64,000 nucleotides of DNA from Voacanga thouarsii (Eukaryota; Streptophyta; Magnoliopsida; Gentianales; Apocynaceae). The notes below the pieces were generated by a model. That model was not told where the DNA came from, did no database searches, and saw only the letters and a program-made list of their open reading frames with translations. Where the stretch lies: NCBI GenBank assembly GCA_026120185.1, contig JANUWF010001659.1:62001-126000 (forward strand), read 5' to 3'. Position numbers and translations under genes: made by a program. Below are positions 52,817 through 64,000 of the stretch, in pieces; the stretch's first letter is position 1, and each line of letters begins with the position of its first letter.

Positions 52817-54520
52817 TATTGAAATGTATGCCCTCAAAGACTATGTATTCTATGTAAACATATTGCAATAAAATGTTTTTTCATTTAATTTAGTTTATTT
52901 CTTATATTATTGCACATTTAAAGGTCCAAGTATGACAAGCATTAGCCTATGTGTTAGGTCGTTCTTCAATATAAGGTATAGATCATGGGTACTTATCATA
53001 TAAGTAAAATTAAGTTTTTAGTTATTTGATGGAATTGAGCATTTTATCATGGTAAGACTATTATGCCATGAGTTCCAATGAGAAATGTTTTACCTTGAAT
53101 CAGCGAGTAGTTCAATCACATCATTGGCATAAGTGTATTTCGAATACGTAGAACTAGACCTGTAGTATTAGTCTCTTATAAAGTACTATGATTATAGAGA
53201 CTGGACTATTACTAATACAGCGTGGACGGATACCTTCATACTTGAATATGAGTTGGTGGTCTAGCGAAGCTAAGGTTTTATACTTAAATATATGTTGGGT
53301 GAGATTTCTTTTGTGAGATCAATATCCTTGTATGTTGGGTGTATTACTCTGGTTAGTTAAGACAGACTCATGTAACAGAGTTTCTATGCTTCACTTAGTG
53401 AAGTTAAATTACCCCCTTGTGATTGTCCAAGATAATCTAATAATCCAGGGCCCTAGGAACGTGACTCTAGGATGTGTGCTTTTGGGTAGCTTCCAATTAT
53501 GAGCAAGTACATTTGAGTGAGTCATAGATTGTCGGACTAGAGATCTAAGAATGGTAGATGCCTTTGAGATAGGTATTAGGACATTTATCCTCTCTCATTG
53601 ATGGGTGTTACATAGAGGAGTAATTCTGTTATTTCACCTATGGGTCGAGACATTGCTTTAGCAATATTATTCTTGGGATTAATATTTTCATTTGGTAATA
53701 AATGGAAATACTTAAAATGGTAAAATGTAGCTATTTAATAGTAAGGGCATTTAGGTCATTTTAGCAACCAGAAATAATATGTCTCTTGGACCCCAGAATA
53801 GCTCAAGTCACCTTGGTGTTGTTTAGACACAATCTGGACTTAATGGATAATTATTTGGAAGAGAATAAAATTTATTCTAAGAGTCCAATTAGAATTAATT
53901 AATTAGTCTTAAATTTTGATAAGGCCCAGAAAAGATAATTAATTAATTAAGAAAATTGGGCTGGAATAAATTAATTAATTGGGTTGATATATGTTAACAT
54001 ATATTAAGAATCCAGTTAGAATTAATTATTTAGTCTTAGGTATTTAATGAATTCTAGAAAAGGTAATTAATTAATTAAGATGATTAGGCTAGTCTTAAAC
54101 TGATTTATGAACACAGCAACAAGGCCATTAGGGCATGATGATTTCGGCCATTAGGGCTTGAGGAAGCCCTTGGGCTGGCCGAAATTAAGAGGGGAATAGG
54201 AGGGAAAAAATTTGTGAGGTTAATTTTCCTGTTCTCTCTGGTGTGCTCGTCTCTTCCTCTCTCTCTATTCCCCGTTCTTCTCTTTTTTATCTCTTGGAAA
54301 GGATTTTGACTATTCAAAGAAGGAGCTTTCACCAAGCTAAACTAAGAGTAAGGTAGAGTCATACTCTGGAAGACAAAGAGAAGTGATGCATAGGAGTAGA
54401 AGATTGGCTGGAGTTCTAGTTGAATAGCAGGCGCCTCCTTCTCCTTCTCCAACGCAAGAAGTACCAGTGTAATCCATCCCTACGTTAGTTCATTCGCGAC
54501 CAATTAGGAAAAGGAAGAAC
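52817..54520 (+). repeat. Cop5 3' LTR (cut by Gyp3)
   Basis: Starts TATTGAAATG (TA instead of TG) and follows the 5' LTR to about its position 47366. Gyp3 begins at 54521 after GGAAGAAC, so AGAAC is the expected target duplication to look for right of the window. Confidence 0.85.
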
Positions 54521-57500
54521 TGCAATACCCCGCCCAAAACTACCTTTGACTATGGGGAAAAGTCATGCATTGCAAAGTATTTTGCATTTTATGTGGCAGC
54601 TTAGAATTATTTTATTTGCATGGATGCATGTGAATTTTTCCATTACTCTTGCATTTGAATTAATTGAGGTGAAATAGTGTGTTGTTAAAGATTTGGTTAA
54701 GGGAGGTTTGGTCGAAGATTTGGAAGGATGAGTATTGGGGTGGTAAGAACTTCTTGCAGGAAGAATTAGTATTGGAATTGATTTGGAATAGCGGGGAGGA
54801 TGGTGATTTTTTCGTGGTGGCCCGAGTTCGAATCCTATCTCTTGTGAATCCTAGTTTCTCTTCTTGAAGATTCTTTTCCTTAGAGTTTCCATGTATTGGC
54901 CGAAAAAGATATAGCAAACCTAGAGAAATTTCAGTGCCAATATTCCAAGGAAATAAGTCTCTATATTTATTTCCTAAATTCAAGGACTTTGATGTGAATA
55001 AAGTTCACTCTTAATTTTCAGCTTTTATTCCTTAGGATTTTTGAAAAAAAAAAACCTAGCTAATAATTAAAATTTTAGCTTGATTTTAGCTTAATAGATG
55101 TTGCCAGGGATAGTTGGAATTAAACAGTCATTCTTCTAGTAGGAAACCTTGTTGATTTTAAACCTAGAACTTTAGCTAAAAATCTGGAAAATTTTCCCAG
55201 CTAGTACCGCCACTTCTTGAAGGAATTTTAGCTCAACCCAAACTCTTCCAAAGCTAGGAAATCTTATCCTAAATCCTTTAGCAAATCAGATTTTATTTCA
55301 ATCCTAATTTAACTAGGTTTTGCTACCTTTTTCTAGCTGAAATTCAGCAGCCTTGTGCAAGCACAAGCTGTCCGAAAACTCCAGCACTCCTAGGTGCAAT
55401 ACAACACTCCAAACCCTAACTCAAAAAATCTAGAACACTCCTCATAAATTCAAATTACCTTAGCTTCACAAAACCAGATTTTTATCTCCAGAAAAACTAC
55501 AGATTTCGGCCAGTCTTGTACAGGAATTTCGGCCAGCTTGCACTCCTACACAAACCGAAATTCTGCACAACAAAACACACCAGAATCCTCAGTTGATCAA
55601 GCCAATTTTCTGCGCCTAAAACCCTCATCTTTTCTCTAAAAATTGCGGCAGAACCACAGCTACAACAGACCAGAATTTCTCCTCTTATTGTTCAGCAATT
55701 TTGTACAGCAAAACCACTGCACGCGTACAGAAATTTCAGCTCGTTAAACCTTCTCAAACTCTTCTTTGTTCGGCCCAAAATTCTGAACACATTCAGCCCT
55801 TCCCTTGAGCAATATTTTGGCCAGTACAAAGAAGCAAATTACAGAATATTTTCTCCCTTAAACCCTCTCAAAGTCGGCAGCAAAAAGGCACACCATAAGC
55901 TGTAATTTTTTCCCTTGCTGTCCAAGAAACCTAAAGCCATTAGGAGTCTTCCTAAACATCACCATCTAACCCTAAACCAATCTTCCCTAACCCTAAAGCA
56001 TAGTAGCCAATTACCCTCTTTATTCTACACGAAAAATTCCAGCAAGAACTCCACAGCAATTTTCGAAAATCTTAAGAGCAATACCTAGAAAAAAAATTGA
56101 ACACACCTTAAGGTAAGCAAAAATCCTCTCAACCTCTTGATGCCGTTTTCTCTAATGATTCTTTTCTCCTCCTTCTTCCCTTAAATCACGCCATATAGAG
56201 GCTGATTTCATCTTCTTCTTTAATTTTCGATCCAGAGGAGCAAAGGGGGTAGCTTTTCTTTTCTTTTCAAGCAAACTCGGGACGATCACCATAGGAGCAT
56301 CGAGACCTCATTACCTGGTTATTGCAAGGTAAGGGAATACCCACCCTTGATGCCAAAAGTAAGGTTTAATGATGTCTATTAGGTGGATGAGCATATGGTC
56401 ATGGTATATGATCTGTGGGGATTGGATAATTTACTTGGATTTAAATAGGGGATTGCGAATTGTTGTGAAAATAAATGAGATTAGAGCATGTTCGAATTAA
56501 TTGAGACCCTGATCATGATATTATATGGTGTAGATCAGGAGGGTAATTGAGGAAAGCAAGCTGTGATTTTATCTCATTTATCTGAGGCATATCAAGTAAG
56601 TTCTTGCATAAACTCTTTTGTTAAATGTTGTGATGGTAAGTCCTTGTATAAACTCTTTTGTTAAATATTGTGATGGCAAGTCTATGTTGTGAGGCTTTGT
56701 AAAGCTATTGTTAAACTATGATCATTTGGATTGTAAACGTGGAAGATTATTCTTTAAACGGTTTTGTCAAACTAATGATTTTATCAAGAAAACTATTCTT
56801 TCCTAAATTTTTAGAAAACTCTTTTAGAGAAAAACCGTGTTGTACCAAGCTAAGGTGTGGAGATATTTTGAATAAGGAATTGACGGATATGTTCGTTAGT
56901 ACTCAATAAGGGTAGGCTAACAATACTAGTCTTGAAGGGCTAGCGTAAGTCTTCTGGCAGGAGGCCACCTCTAGAAGATGAACTCTGCTTGAAAAGGCGA
57001 CAGTGTTGGTTGGTCAGGCCAGTCCGAGCTAGCATTTGGACCTGGTATGGTAATATTTATATTCCCGGTATGGACACCCGGATGGTTTTGTTGGATGTAG
57101 AGATGGAGGAGAATCTCACCCAATGAGCTGTACACTCACCTTGATCGAACGCCCAACGTGTGGTAATCTGGTCCGGACAAGGTGCACAAAGTGTGATGCC
57201 TTGGCCATTTTGTTCTCATGGAGCCAACGTGTGGTGACATGACTATTTATTCGAGTGGAGGATTTATTTTGTACAAAGTGTGACAATGAGAAAAACCCAC
57301 TCTTTGCGGAAAGAGATTGTTTATGACTTGCCAAATTATTTATACAAATGTTTTACATTTTGCATACACGTACTATTCAAAACACCATGTGCACACACAG
57401 GACTTACTCAGATTTATTCTCACACGGTTTTACATCATGTTTTCAGGAGATAGATTGTGCCGAGTCAGCGGGGCTTTGACAGTAGAGGCTTTTGCTATTT

Positions 57501-57730
57501 TTCCTATGCTGTTCTAGGAGAATTTTGTCGTTTATGCTTCTGAACAATATTTCTTTTATTTCGTATTGCTCCAATTTGAGCCTGATGTAATAAGAGTATT
57601 TCTTCATTTAACAAATTTGATTCTTTTGGAGATTGCCTTTATATTTTATACCTCGTTTTAAAGACCCCTTGTCCTACAGGACGGGGCGACATCCCCGCCC
57701 TTTTAGGGTACGTAGTCGTGGGGTGTTACA
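54521..57730 (+). repeat. Gyp3 5' LTR
   Basis: 3210 bp, ending GGGGTGTTACA. Alignable with the Gyp2 LTR throughout, with a replaced or rearranged part at about 54850-55150. It contains the A/B boxes (54789-54835), donor-like GGTAAG sites (about 56110 and 56327), the 40-bp tandem pair (about 56597-56675), the conserved block (about 57090) and the terminal hairpin (about 57680). Confidence 0.9.
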
Positions 57731-57732
57731 AG

Positions 57733-57743
57733 TGGTATCAGAG
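57733..57743 (+). other. Gyp3 primer-binding site
   Basis: TGGTATCAGAG two bases after the LTR end, identical to Gyp2. Confidence 0.9.
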
Positions 57744-57830
57744 ACAAGGTTTAGGCAATTACTTGACTTATTGGATTCTATCTTCTTAAGAATTTTGATC
57801 TGGTACTAATTCTTGTCTTTTGTTTATAGG

Positions 57831-58619
57831 ATGGTCAAAAGGGTTGTATCGGCTGTCAGAGACATTCCCGCTGGCTGCGGGAATCCACCTGCCTCACTAC
57901 CCATAGCTAATCCACTAGCGTCTGATTCAGAGAGGGAGCGTGAGCTACCGGTGCTAGATGACCCGGTGGTTGAGGTGGAGATAGAGGCCGAGGAGAGCTT
58001 AGGAGAGTACGAGGGGGATGAGGAGATGGCAGAGTTGAGTGAGGAAGAGGTAGATGAGCTCGGGAACAATGAGGACGATGAGAACGAGGGAGAGATGGCT
58101 GGGGTAGAAGAGGAGGATGAGAAAGGAATGGAGGTTCCCCAGACCCCGCAGATAGGAGAAGTTGATAGGACCCTTGCTTGCTACGACCCTAAGGAGTCCG
58201 GTGGTGGGGAAGGTAGGTCAAGGGATGGAGTTGCCTCGGGAGAGAAGGAACTTGAGCCGTCAATTCCAGGAGGGGTAGATAAGGGAAAGAGGAAGCTAGA
58301 AGAGAGTCCTAAGGGGTGTGGACTTCGATATGGACTGGGTACAGATGCCATGCTAAGGAGAAAAGGGTTGGTTGATCCATCTGACTTGGGGAGTGAGAGG
58401 CCTGCGCCTAAGGGTGCGGTTAGATTAGCACTGGATGAGCTCTATGAGACGGCCATGAGAGCCAAAAGAGGCCGAGAGGGTGAGTCAGGGCAGCCGAGTG
58501 AGAGTGTTGGATTTGCGAGAAACTACATAGGGAGACCTGATAGTTCCGTGGGGTGGCTTGTGGAACCATCCTCTGACGACTCCGATGCTTTAGTTGAAAC
58601 TAGAGAGAGTCGAGTCTAG
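57831..58619 (+). CDS. ORF0: acidic protein of unknown function upstream of gag (Gyp3)
   Basis: 262 codons from the ATG that matches Gyp2; an in-frame ATG 18 bases upstream exists but lies before the acceptor-like TTTATAG|G, so I prefer 57831. Same build as the Gyp2 copy: Pro-rich start, long Glu/Asp region, basic KRKLEESPK, conserved C-terminal half. It has an extra middle segment (about residues 100-150, PQTPQIGEVDRTLACYDP and onward) that Gyp2 lacks. Over about 55 aligned codons of the C-terminal half I count about seven synonymous changes and only two altered residues, which suggests past purifying selection. Function unknown. A nuclear or chromatin role is conceivable from the acidic/basic layout but is only inference. 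Confidence 0.75.
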   Translation: MVKRVVSAVRDIPAGCGNPPASLPIANPLASDSERERELPVLDDPVVEVEIEAEESLGEYEGDEEMAELSEEEVDELGNNEDDENEGEMAGVEEEDEKGMEVPQTPQIGEVDRTLACYDPKESGGGEGRSRDGVASGEKELEPSIPGGVDKGKRKLEESPKGCGLRYGLGTDAMLRRKGLVDPSDLGSERPAPKGAVRLALDELYETAMRAKRGREGESGQPSESVGFARNYIGRPDSSVGWLVEPSSDDSDALVETRESRV

Positions 58620-58933
58620 AAGACCAGCAGCTTTTACTTTTCTTTCTTTGGGATTTGCATACCTTTGGTTGTTTATTTCTTTTAAAGGAGCATGTTGCTC
58701 ATAGGACTTATTTATTATCTTATTAAATAAAAAGGGTGTTATATGGGATAACCCCTTCTTTTCTGCAAAGAATGGTTTATATGAAAAGCATGAGTTTCGT
58801 TTATTACTTGATTTACCCTTGCACGATATCATCACATTCTCTTGTAGGTACATACATTGCTATCAACTGATCATGCATCTAAGCATATTCTTTTCCCTTG
58901 GTAACTAATTGACCCGGAGTGAACGTGATTAAG

Positions 58934-60065
58934 ATGGCACTAAGACGCAGAACAGTTGTGCATAGCAGAACAGTGCAGGAGAGTGCATCCTTCACCCTGG
59001 AATTTGAGCAGATGCATCATTCCACCCCCGACGTGGAAGAGCACCTGCCACAAGAGCAGGAATTAGCTTCGGAGAGGTTCGGGATGTGACCATGGGTCAG
59101 GCTTTCGACAAGATGGCCTCGATCCTGCAGAACCTAACTGAAAGGGTGGACAAGGTGGCCAAGAAACCACCGCTGGGAGAGGATGAGGCTCTGGAGCGTT
59201 TCCTGAAGTTCCAGCCTCCCATCTTCCAAGGGGAGGTGGAACAAGATGAGAAGACCGAGCAATGGATTGAGCAGATGGAGGGCATCTTCGCTACTTTGCA
59301 GTACTCAGAAGAGATGATGGTGAAGTTTGCTGCTTTTCGGCTAAGGGACCGTCTCGAGCATGGTGGCAGTGAGTACGGGGTGATTGGGACAAGAAGGAGC
59401 AGGAGTGGACCTGGGACGATTTTACGGAAGCTTTCCGGGCTGAGTACATTCCTCGATGGGTGGCTGAGAAGAGGGAGGATGAATTCCAGACCCTCAGGCA
59501 GGGAGGCCTGACCGTGGCCCAATATGCAGCTTGATTCATGCAGTTGTCCAAGTACTACAAGTGCTTGGTAGATACGGGGCAGAAGCGCACCCGGCAATTC
59601 GTGAAAGGGCTTAGGCCAGAGTTGAGGAAAGCATTGGCCCCATCGCCACCAACGTCATACACTACCGTTGTGGAAGCAGCTTCTCGGATGGAGAACGAAG
59701 ATCTGCATCGACCGGTGAACCAACCCTTCCAACCGAGTCGTCCACCTATAAGGCCTTTCGGCAATAAGCGACCTGCGGCCTTTATATCGTGGGGAAACCG
59801 GGGTAAGCAGCCTCGAGTGCCTATAGCAGGACCAATGCAAGGCAGCCTAAATTGCCAACTGTGTGGGAAGCGAGGTCACACCGAGAGGAATTGCTGGGGT
59901 AATGGGGGTGTAAGGAGGTGCTTCAATTGCGGAGACCAGGGACATCTGAGAAACGCCTGCCCCAAACCCCTAAGGACTGAACAGACCGCGCCGCCAGCTC
60001 AACCAATGGGAGGTAATAGAGGCGCCGCTGCTGGACCAACTGGAGCGGGAGGCCAGAAGCCTTAG
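58934..60065 (+). pseudogene. Gyp3 gag
   Basis: Starts MALRRRTV at 58934. Single-base losses near 59070 and 59345 shift the frame, and TGA follows AWWQ at the codon where Gyp2 has TAG. Capsid words FLKFQPPIFQGE and WIEQMEGIFATLQYSEE are present; the C-terminal part (59538-60065) has [14 protein letters not shown] and both zinc knuckles, [14 protein letters not shown] and CFNCGDQGHLRNAC. It ends in TAG (60063), where Gyp2 has CAG, with pol continuing in the same frame. I take this as a C-to-T mutation, not a regulated readthrough stop. Upstream (58620-58933) is non-coding with a possible acceptor TTCTCTTGTAG at about 58839. Confidence 0.85.
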
Positions 60066-61016
60066 GTGAAGGCTAAAGTCTTTGCCCTGAACCGAGAGGA
60101 AGTCGGAGCGGACGTCGCCGTGATTGAAGGTAACCTTTCTATCCAAGGTTGTGTTGTTAATGTTTTGATAGACCCAGGATCCACACACTCTTATGTAAGT
60201 AAAGTATGTACTTCATGTCTGGGTTGGGAAGGAAATGAGCTACCTTATACCCTAGTAGTTAGTTCCCCTTTAGGAAAGGTGGCGGAAGCAGGCAAGAAAA
60301 TGGGAAGTTGTGGAGTTGAGGAAGGGAAGGAGATTATGGAGGCCGACCTCATGGATGATTATGACCTGATATTGGGCATGGATTGGTTGTCGAAGCACGG
60401 AGCTCGTGTGGACTGTAAGATCAAGACGGTGCAGTTTGTGAGACCTGGTCGGGACGTATTTGAATTCAACGGCAGACGAACGAAGGAACTGAAATTTCTC
60501 ATTGCTGGAGCTAAAGCCCGAAAATTGCTCAAGAAAGGATGTACGGGATATTTGGTGTATCTCCTAAACAAATCGAAAGACCAGTGCACCTTGAAAAGTA
60601 CGGAGGTAGTGAAAGACTTTTCAGATATGTTCCCTACGGAGCTCACTTCCCTACCCCCTGAATGGGAAGTTGAGTTCACCGTGGATCTGACTCCTGGAGC
60701 AGAACCGGTGTCAAGAACCCCCTACCGGATGGCACCGACAGAATTGAAGGAGTTGAAGGAGCAATTGGAAGAATTGCTAAGGCAAGGCTACATTCGACCG
60801 AGTACGTCACCGTGGGGAGCCCCAGTGTTGTTTGTCAAGAAGAAAGATGGTTCCTTGAGGCTATGTATCGACTATCGGGGACTAAACAATCTAACGATGA
60901 AGAATAAATACCCTCTACCCTTGATCGATGAGTTGTTTGATCAATTGCAAGGCGCCGCTTGCTTTTCGAAGTTGGACCTGTGGCAAGGATACTACCAGGT
61001 ATGGATTAAGGAATAA
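60066..61016 (+). pseudogene. Gyp3 protease and N-terminal reverse transcriptase
   Basis: A 316-codon open stretch. The protease has an intact catalytic word [12 protein letters not shown] (Asp-Pro-Gly) and [11 protein letters not shown] follows: [85 protein letters not shown] at 61014 replaces Glu in the KEEDIPK motif of Gyp2. Five residues near 60350 (LIILP in Gyp2) are missing from the protease. Confidence 0.88.
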
Positions 61017-61970
61017 GACATTCCTAAGACTGCATTCAACACGCGATACGGCCACTACGAGTTCGTGATAATGCCGTTCGGCGTAACCAATGCACCGGCA
61101 GTATTCATGGATTTGATGCATCGCATTTTTCAACCATACCTGGACAAGTTCGTGGTTATATTCATCGATGACATTTTAATCTAGTCCAAGAATCTGGAGG
61201 ACCCCACAGAGCATTTAAAATTGGTCTTAGAGAAGCTGAGGGAATTTAGGCTTTACGCCAAGTTCAGTAAATGTGAGTTTTGGCTGAGCTCAGTGTCTTT
61301 CCTTGGTCACGTGATATCTAAGGAGGGGATCAAAGTGGACCCAGCCAAAGTGGAAGCCGTAGCTAACTGGAAACAACCGGAGAACATTACCGAGATACGA
61401 AGTTTCCTTGGGCTAGCCGGATACTATCGGTGATTCATCAAAAAATTTTCTACTCTGGCTTCACCAATGACTCGATTGTTGAAGAAGGATGTCTCTTTTG
61501 TTTAGAGTGAGAAGTGTGAAAAGAGCTTCCATGAGCTTAAGAGGAGGTTAATTTCAGCACCCGTACTGAGTCCGCCTGAGGCTGATAAGCCCTATGCACT
61601 CTATACAGATGCGTCCAAGGAAGGTTTGGGGGCCGTGCTGATGCAGGAAGGGAAGGTCATAGCCTATGCATCTAGAAAGCTAAAGCTGCATGAAGCTAAT
61701 TATCTAACGCATGACTTGGAGTTGGCAGCTATAGTGTTTACCTTGAAGAAATGCCGACATTACTTGTACGGTGCGTAATACGAGGTCTTCACTGACCATA
61801 GGAGTCTGGAGTACATCTTCACACAGAAGGACCTGAATCTTCGACAGCGTAGGTGGATGGAATTTCTTGAGGAGTATAAGTGCCCTATTAATTATCACCC
61901 GGGCAAAGCGAATGTGGTATCTAACGCACTGAGTCGAAAGGTGAAGATGGCTCACTTGAGAATGCAGTAG
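61017..61970 (+). pseudogene. Gyp3 reverse transcriptase palm/thumb and RNase H
   Basis: In frame with the previous part: [27 protein letters not shown], then [11 protein letters not shown], the catalytic palm with both Asp residues intact, followed at once by [22 protein letters not shown] and [11 protein letters not shown] lead to TGA (Arg codon). RNase H has [16 protein letters not shown] with the first catalytic Asp and [10 protein letters not shown]. Further stops are at Trp and Gln codons (FV*SEK, YGA*YEV). This region is the part deleted in Gyp2. Confidence 0.88.
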
Positions 61971-62558
61971 ATGTCAGCAGTCCAGGATATCATGGAGCAA
62001 GAGGCAGAAGTTCAAGAGAGGAAGATCTGCGTGAGCAATCTGACCATAAAGCCCGATCTGGATCAGAAGATTGTATCAGGCCAGCAGGATAGTGCAGAAT
62101 TTCAGATTTTTAAGGAGAAAGAGATCGCAAGAGGAGGAAGTGACTTCCGAACCAATGAGAAAGGGGTATTATACTTTCAGGACCGGATTTGTGTGCCTGA
62201 CATCCGAGACCTAAAGAAGAGGATACTGGACGAAGCGCACCGAGACTTGAAGAAGAAATATTAGTGGGCTGGACTGAAGAGGGATGTAGTTCAGCATGTG
62301 TCAACCTACCTGACATGCCAGAAGGTTAAGATGGAGCATAAGAAGTCTGCAGGTTTACTGCAACCGTTACTAATTCCCGAGTGGAAATGGGAAAAGGTGA
62401 CCATAGACTTTGTGACTGGCCTTCCGATGACCAAGTCACACAAGGATGCAATCTGGGTGGTAGTGGACCGATTGACCAAGACAATGCATTTTGTACCAGA
62501 GAACGTGAGGGACTCGATGGAAAAGTTGGCTCAGACATATACACGATAAATTGTAAGG
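61971..62558 (+). pseudogene. Gyp3 integrase, N-terminal part
   Basis: QERKICVSNLTIKPDLDQKIVSGQQ matches Gyp2. The zinc-binding region is damaged: about 14 residues (KSKYTIHPGEVKMY in Gyp2) are deleted near 62240, which removes the His pair, TAG replaces Trp in KYWWAG, and one Cys is changed (TYLTC). The core begins with IDFVTGLPMTK (first Asp intact). A TGA or TAA at about 62548 interrupts the frame. Confidence 0.85.
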
Positions 62559-63446
62559 TTGCATGGTGTATCGTCGAGTATTGTGTCGGATAGGGACCTT
62601 AGATTCACTTCAAGGTTCTGGGGTAAGATTCAGGAGTCCTTGGGCACGACCCTGAAATTCAGCACTTCTGCTCATCTGCAGACGGACGGTCAATACGAGA
62701 GAGTCATTCAGATTCTGGAAGACATGCTCCGAGCATGTATCTTGGACTTTGGAGATAAGTGGATTGAGTCCTTACCGCATGCAGAGTTAGCATATAACAA
62801 CAGTTATCATGCGTTTATTGGGATGGCACCGTACGAAGCACTGTATGGGCGAAAATGCCAAGTACCGATATACTGGGGATGGACAGAAGAGGGGAATGTT
62901 AAGAGGACTGGTGAAGTATGCATTCATGAGATGACGGACAAGATTAAGTTAATTCGAGAAAGGCTAAGGGCAGCGCAAAGCAGACAGAAGAGTTATGCAG
63001 ACTCTAGGAGAAGGGAACTGGAATTCCTAGTAGGTGATTGTGTATTCTTGACGTTGACTCATAGTAGAGGAATCCTGAAGCATCCGAGAGGAGGGAAGTT
63101 GAGTCCTAGGTATTTAGGACCGTTCTCGATATTAGAGAAAATTGGACCGGTGGCCTACCGATTGGATCTACCTGATGGTCTAGCAGGGATGCATGATGTA
63201 TTCCATGTTTCTCAGATGAAGAAGTATAACCCCGATCCGAGTCATGTACTCAATGAGGAACCGTTAGAGTTGCAACCGAATCTAAGTTATGTGGAGGGAC
63301 CAGTCAAGATCTTGGAACGGAGTACCAAGACTCTTCGAAACAAGCAGATACCCATGGTGAAGATACTTTGGGATCATCATGGAGCACATGATGTGGCGTG
63401 GGAAATGGAGGAATGGTTAAGACGAAAGTATTCGGATATGCTCTAA
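62559..63446 (+). pseudogene. Gyp3 integrase core and chromodomain
   Basis: A 295-codon open stretch with Asp in VSDRDLRFTS and Glu in QYERVIQ, so the catalytic residues remain. It continues through YEALYGRKCQVPIYWGW, the GPY/F module (GPVAYRLDLPDGLAGMHDVFHVSQMKKY), and the chromodomain-like end SYVEGPVKILERSTK...VKILWDHHGAHDVAWEMEEW. The ATG at 62559 is internal to the polyprotein, not a start. Downstream is the polypurine tract at 63481. Confidence 0.88.
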
Positions 63447-63495
63447 GGGTATGACATCTGAATTTCGGGACGAAATTCTCTTAAGGGGGAGGGGA

Positions 63496-64000
63496 TGTAA
63501 TACCCAGCCCAAAACTACCTTTGACTATGGGGAAAAGTCATGCATTGCATAATATTTTGCATTTTATTTGGTAGCTTAGAATTATTTTATTTGTATGGAT
63601 GCATGTGAATTTTTCCGTTGCTCTTGCATTTGAATTAATTAAGGTGAAATAGTGTGTTCTTAAAGATTTGGTTAAGGGAGGTTTGGTCGAAGATTTGGAA
63701 GGATGAGTATTGGGGTGGTAAGAACTTCTTGCAGGAAGAATTAGTATTGGAATTGATTTGGAATAGCGGGGAGGATGGTGATTTTTCCGTGGTGGCCTGA
63801 GTTCGAATCCTATCTCTTGTGAATCCTAGTTTTCCTTCTTGAAGATTCTTTTCCTTAGAGTTTCCATGTCTTGGCTGAAAAAGATATAGCAAACCTAGAG
63901 AAATTTTAGTGCCAATGTTCCAAGGAAATAAGTCTCTATATTTATTTCCTAAATTCAAGAACTTTGATGTGAATAAAGTTCACTCTTAATTTTCAGCTTT
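63496..64000 (+). repeat. Gyp3 3' LTR (partial, cut by window end)
   Basis: Starts TGTAATACCC directly after the tract; the first 505 bases match the 5' LTR closely, including the tRNA-like boxes near 63764-63810. Confidence 0.9.

Larger units (their letters stand above)
45622..54520 (+). mobile_element. Cop5: decayed copia element, 3' LTR cut by Gyp3
   Basis: 5' LTR 45622-47446, leader 47447-49015, gag-pol pseudogene 49016-52800, and 3' LTR 52817-54520, missing only about its last 80 bases, which should lie beyond Gyp3. It belongs to the same broad group as Cop2 but is well diverged in the LTR. Its expected target duplication is ACTAT (45617-45621). Confidence 0.85.
54521..64000 (+). mobile_element. 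Gyp3: second copy of the Gyp2 chromovirus family (right end outside window)
   Basis: 5' LTR 54521-57730, primer site 57733-57743, ORF0 57831-58619, gag 58934-60065, pol 60066-63446, polypurine tract 63481-63495, and 3' LTR from 63496 to the window end. It keeps the whole RT/RNase H region that Gyp2 lost, so it is the better reference for the family, but it has frameshifts in gag and about ten stops in pol. LTR starts differ: TGCAAT on the left, TGTAAT on the right. Confidence 0.9.

Noticed and set aside
54521..54530. Gyp3 LTR start TGCAAT as a different family
   Set aside because: The rest of the LTR and its own 3' LTR (TGTAAT) show a single T-to-C difference.
60063..60065. TAG between gag and pol in one frame, as in readthrough retroviruses
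   Set aside because: Gyp2 has CAG at the same codon, so a single C-to-T mutation is the simpler explanation.

Overview
The window looks like a nuclear block of a flowering-plant genome made almost entirely of nested LTR retrotransposons. Three things point that way: chromodomain Ty3/Gypsy elements with LTRs longer than 3 kb (Tekay/Del type), Ty1/Copia elements primed by initiator-Met tRNA, and an Athila-type tail carrying a plant-only transposon domain. I see no convincing host gene, rRNA, tRNA gene or CRISPR array. I do not name a species. Labels used: Cop0-Cop5 (copia), Gyp1-Gyp3 (gypsy), Sol1 (solo LTR), Ath1 (Athila-like).

Layout. 1-846: minus-strand copia debris (Cop0). 952-6063: 3' part of Ath1 (a 155-codon ORF, a 922-bp Mutator-like MITE inside it, polypurine tract and LTR), which ends inside the copia pol of Cop1 (6064-7188). 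The 3' LTR of Cop1 is split (7189-7215 and 37420-39350) by Gyp1 (7216-37419, TSD CTAGG). Gyp1 is a gag/protease-only gypsy element. Its gag region is split by Gyp2 (9885-25557, TSD GGAGA), and the 3' LTR of Gyp2 is split by the 4.1-kb solo LTR Sol1 (18660-22793). The 3' LTR of Gyp1 is split by the complete copia element Cop2 (27605-36905). To the right, minus-strand Cop3 (39357-42047) is cut by Cop4 (42048-45621), which is cut by Cop5 (45622-54520). The 3' LTR of Cop5 is cut by Gyp3 (54521-64000, running off the window), a second copy of the Gyp2 family.

Function and state. Gyp2 and Gyp3 encode, in order, an extra acidic ORF (ORF0), gag with two zinc knuckles, aspartic protease, reverse transcriptase, RNase H, integrase and a C-terminal chromodomain. 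Both gag-pol frames are broken, and Gyp2 has also lost the reverse transcriptase active site, but ORF0 is open in both. The copia elements have gag-PR-IN-RT-RH order and are all decayed, mostly by Gln and Trp codons turned into stops.

The observations most worth following are: (i) the conserved ORF0 of the Gyp2/Gyp3 family; (ii) a set of hairpins at matching positions in the untranslated leaders of Cop2, Cop4 and Cop5, whose stems differ in sequence while staying paired; (iii) tRNA-like A/B boxes near the start of the chromovirus LTRs. All alignments and counts were made by eye.
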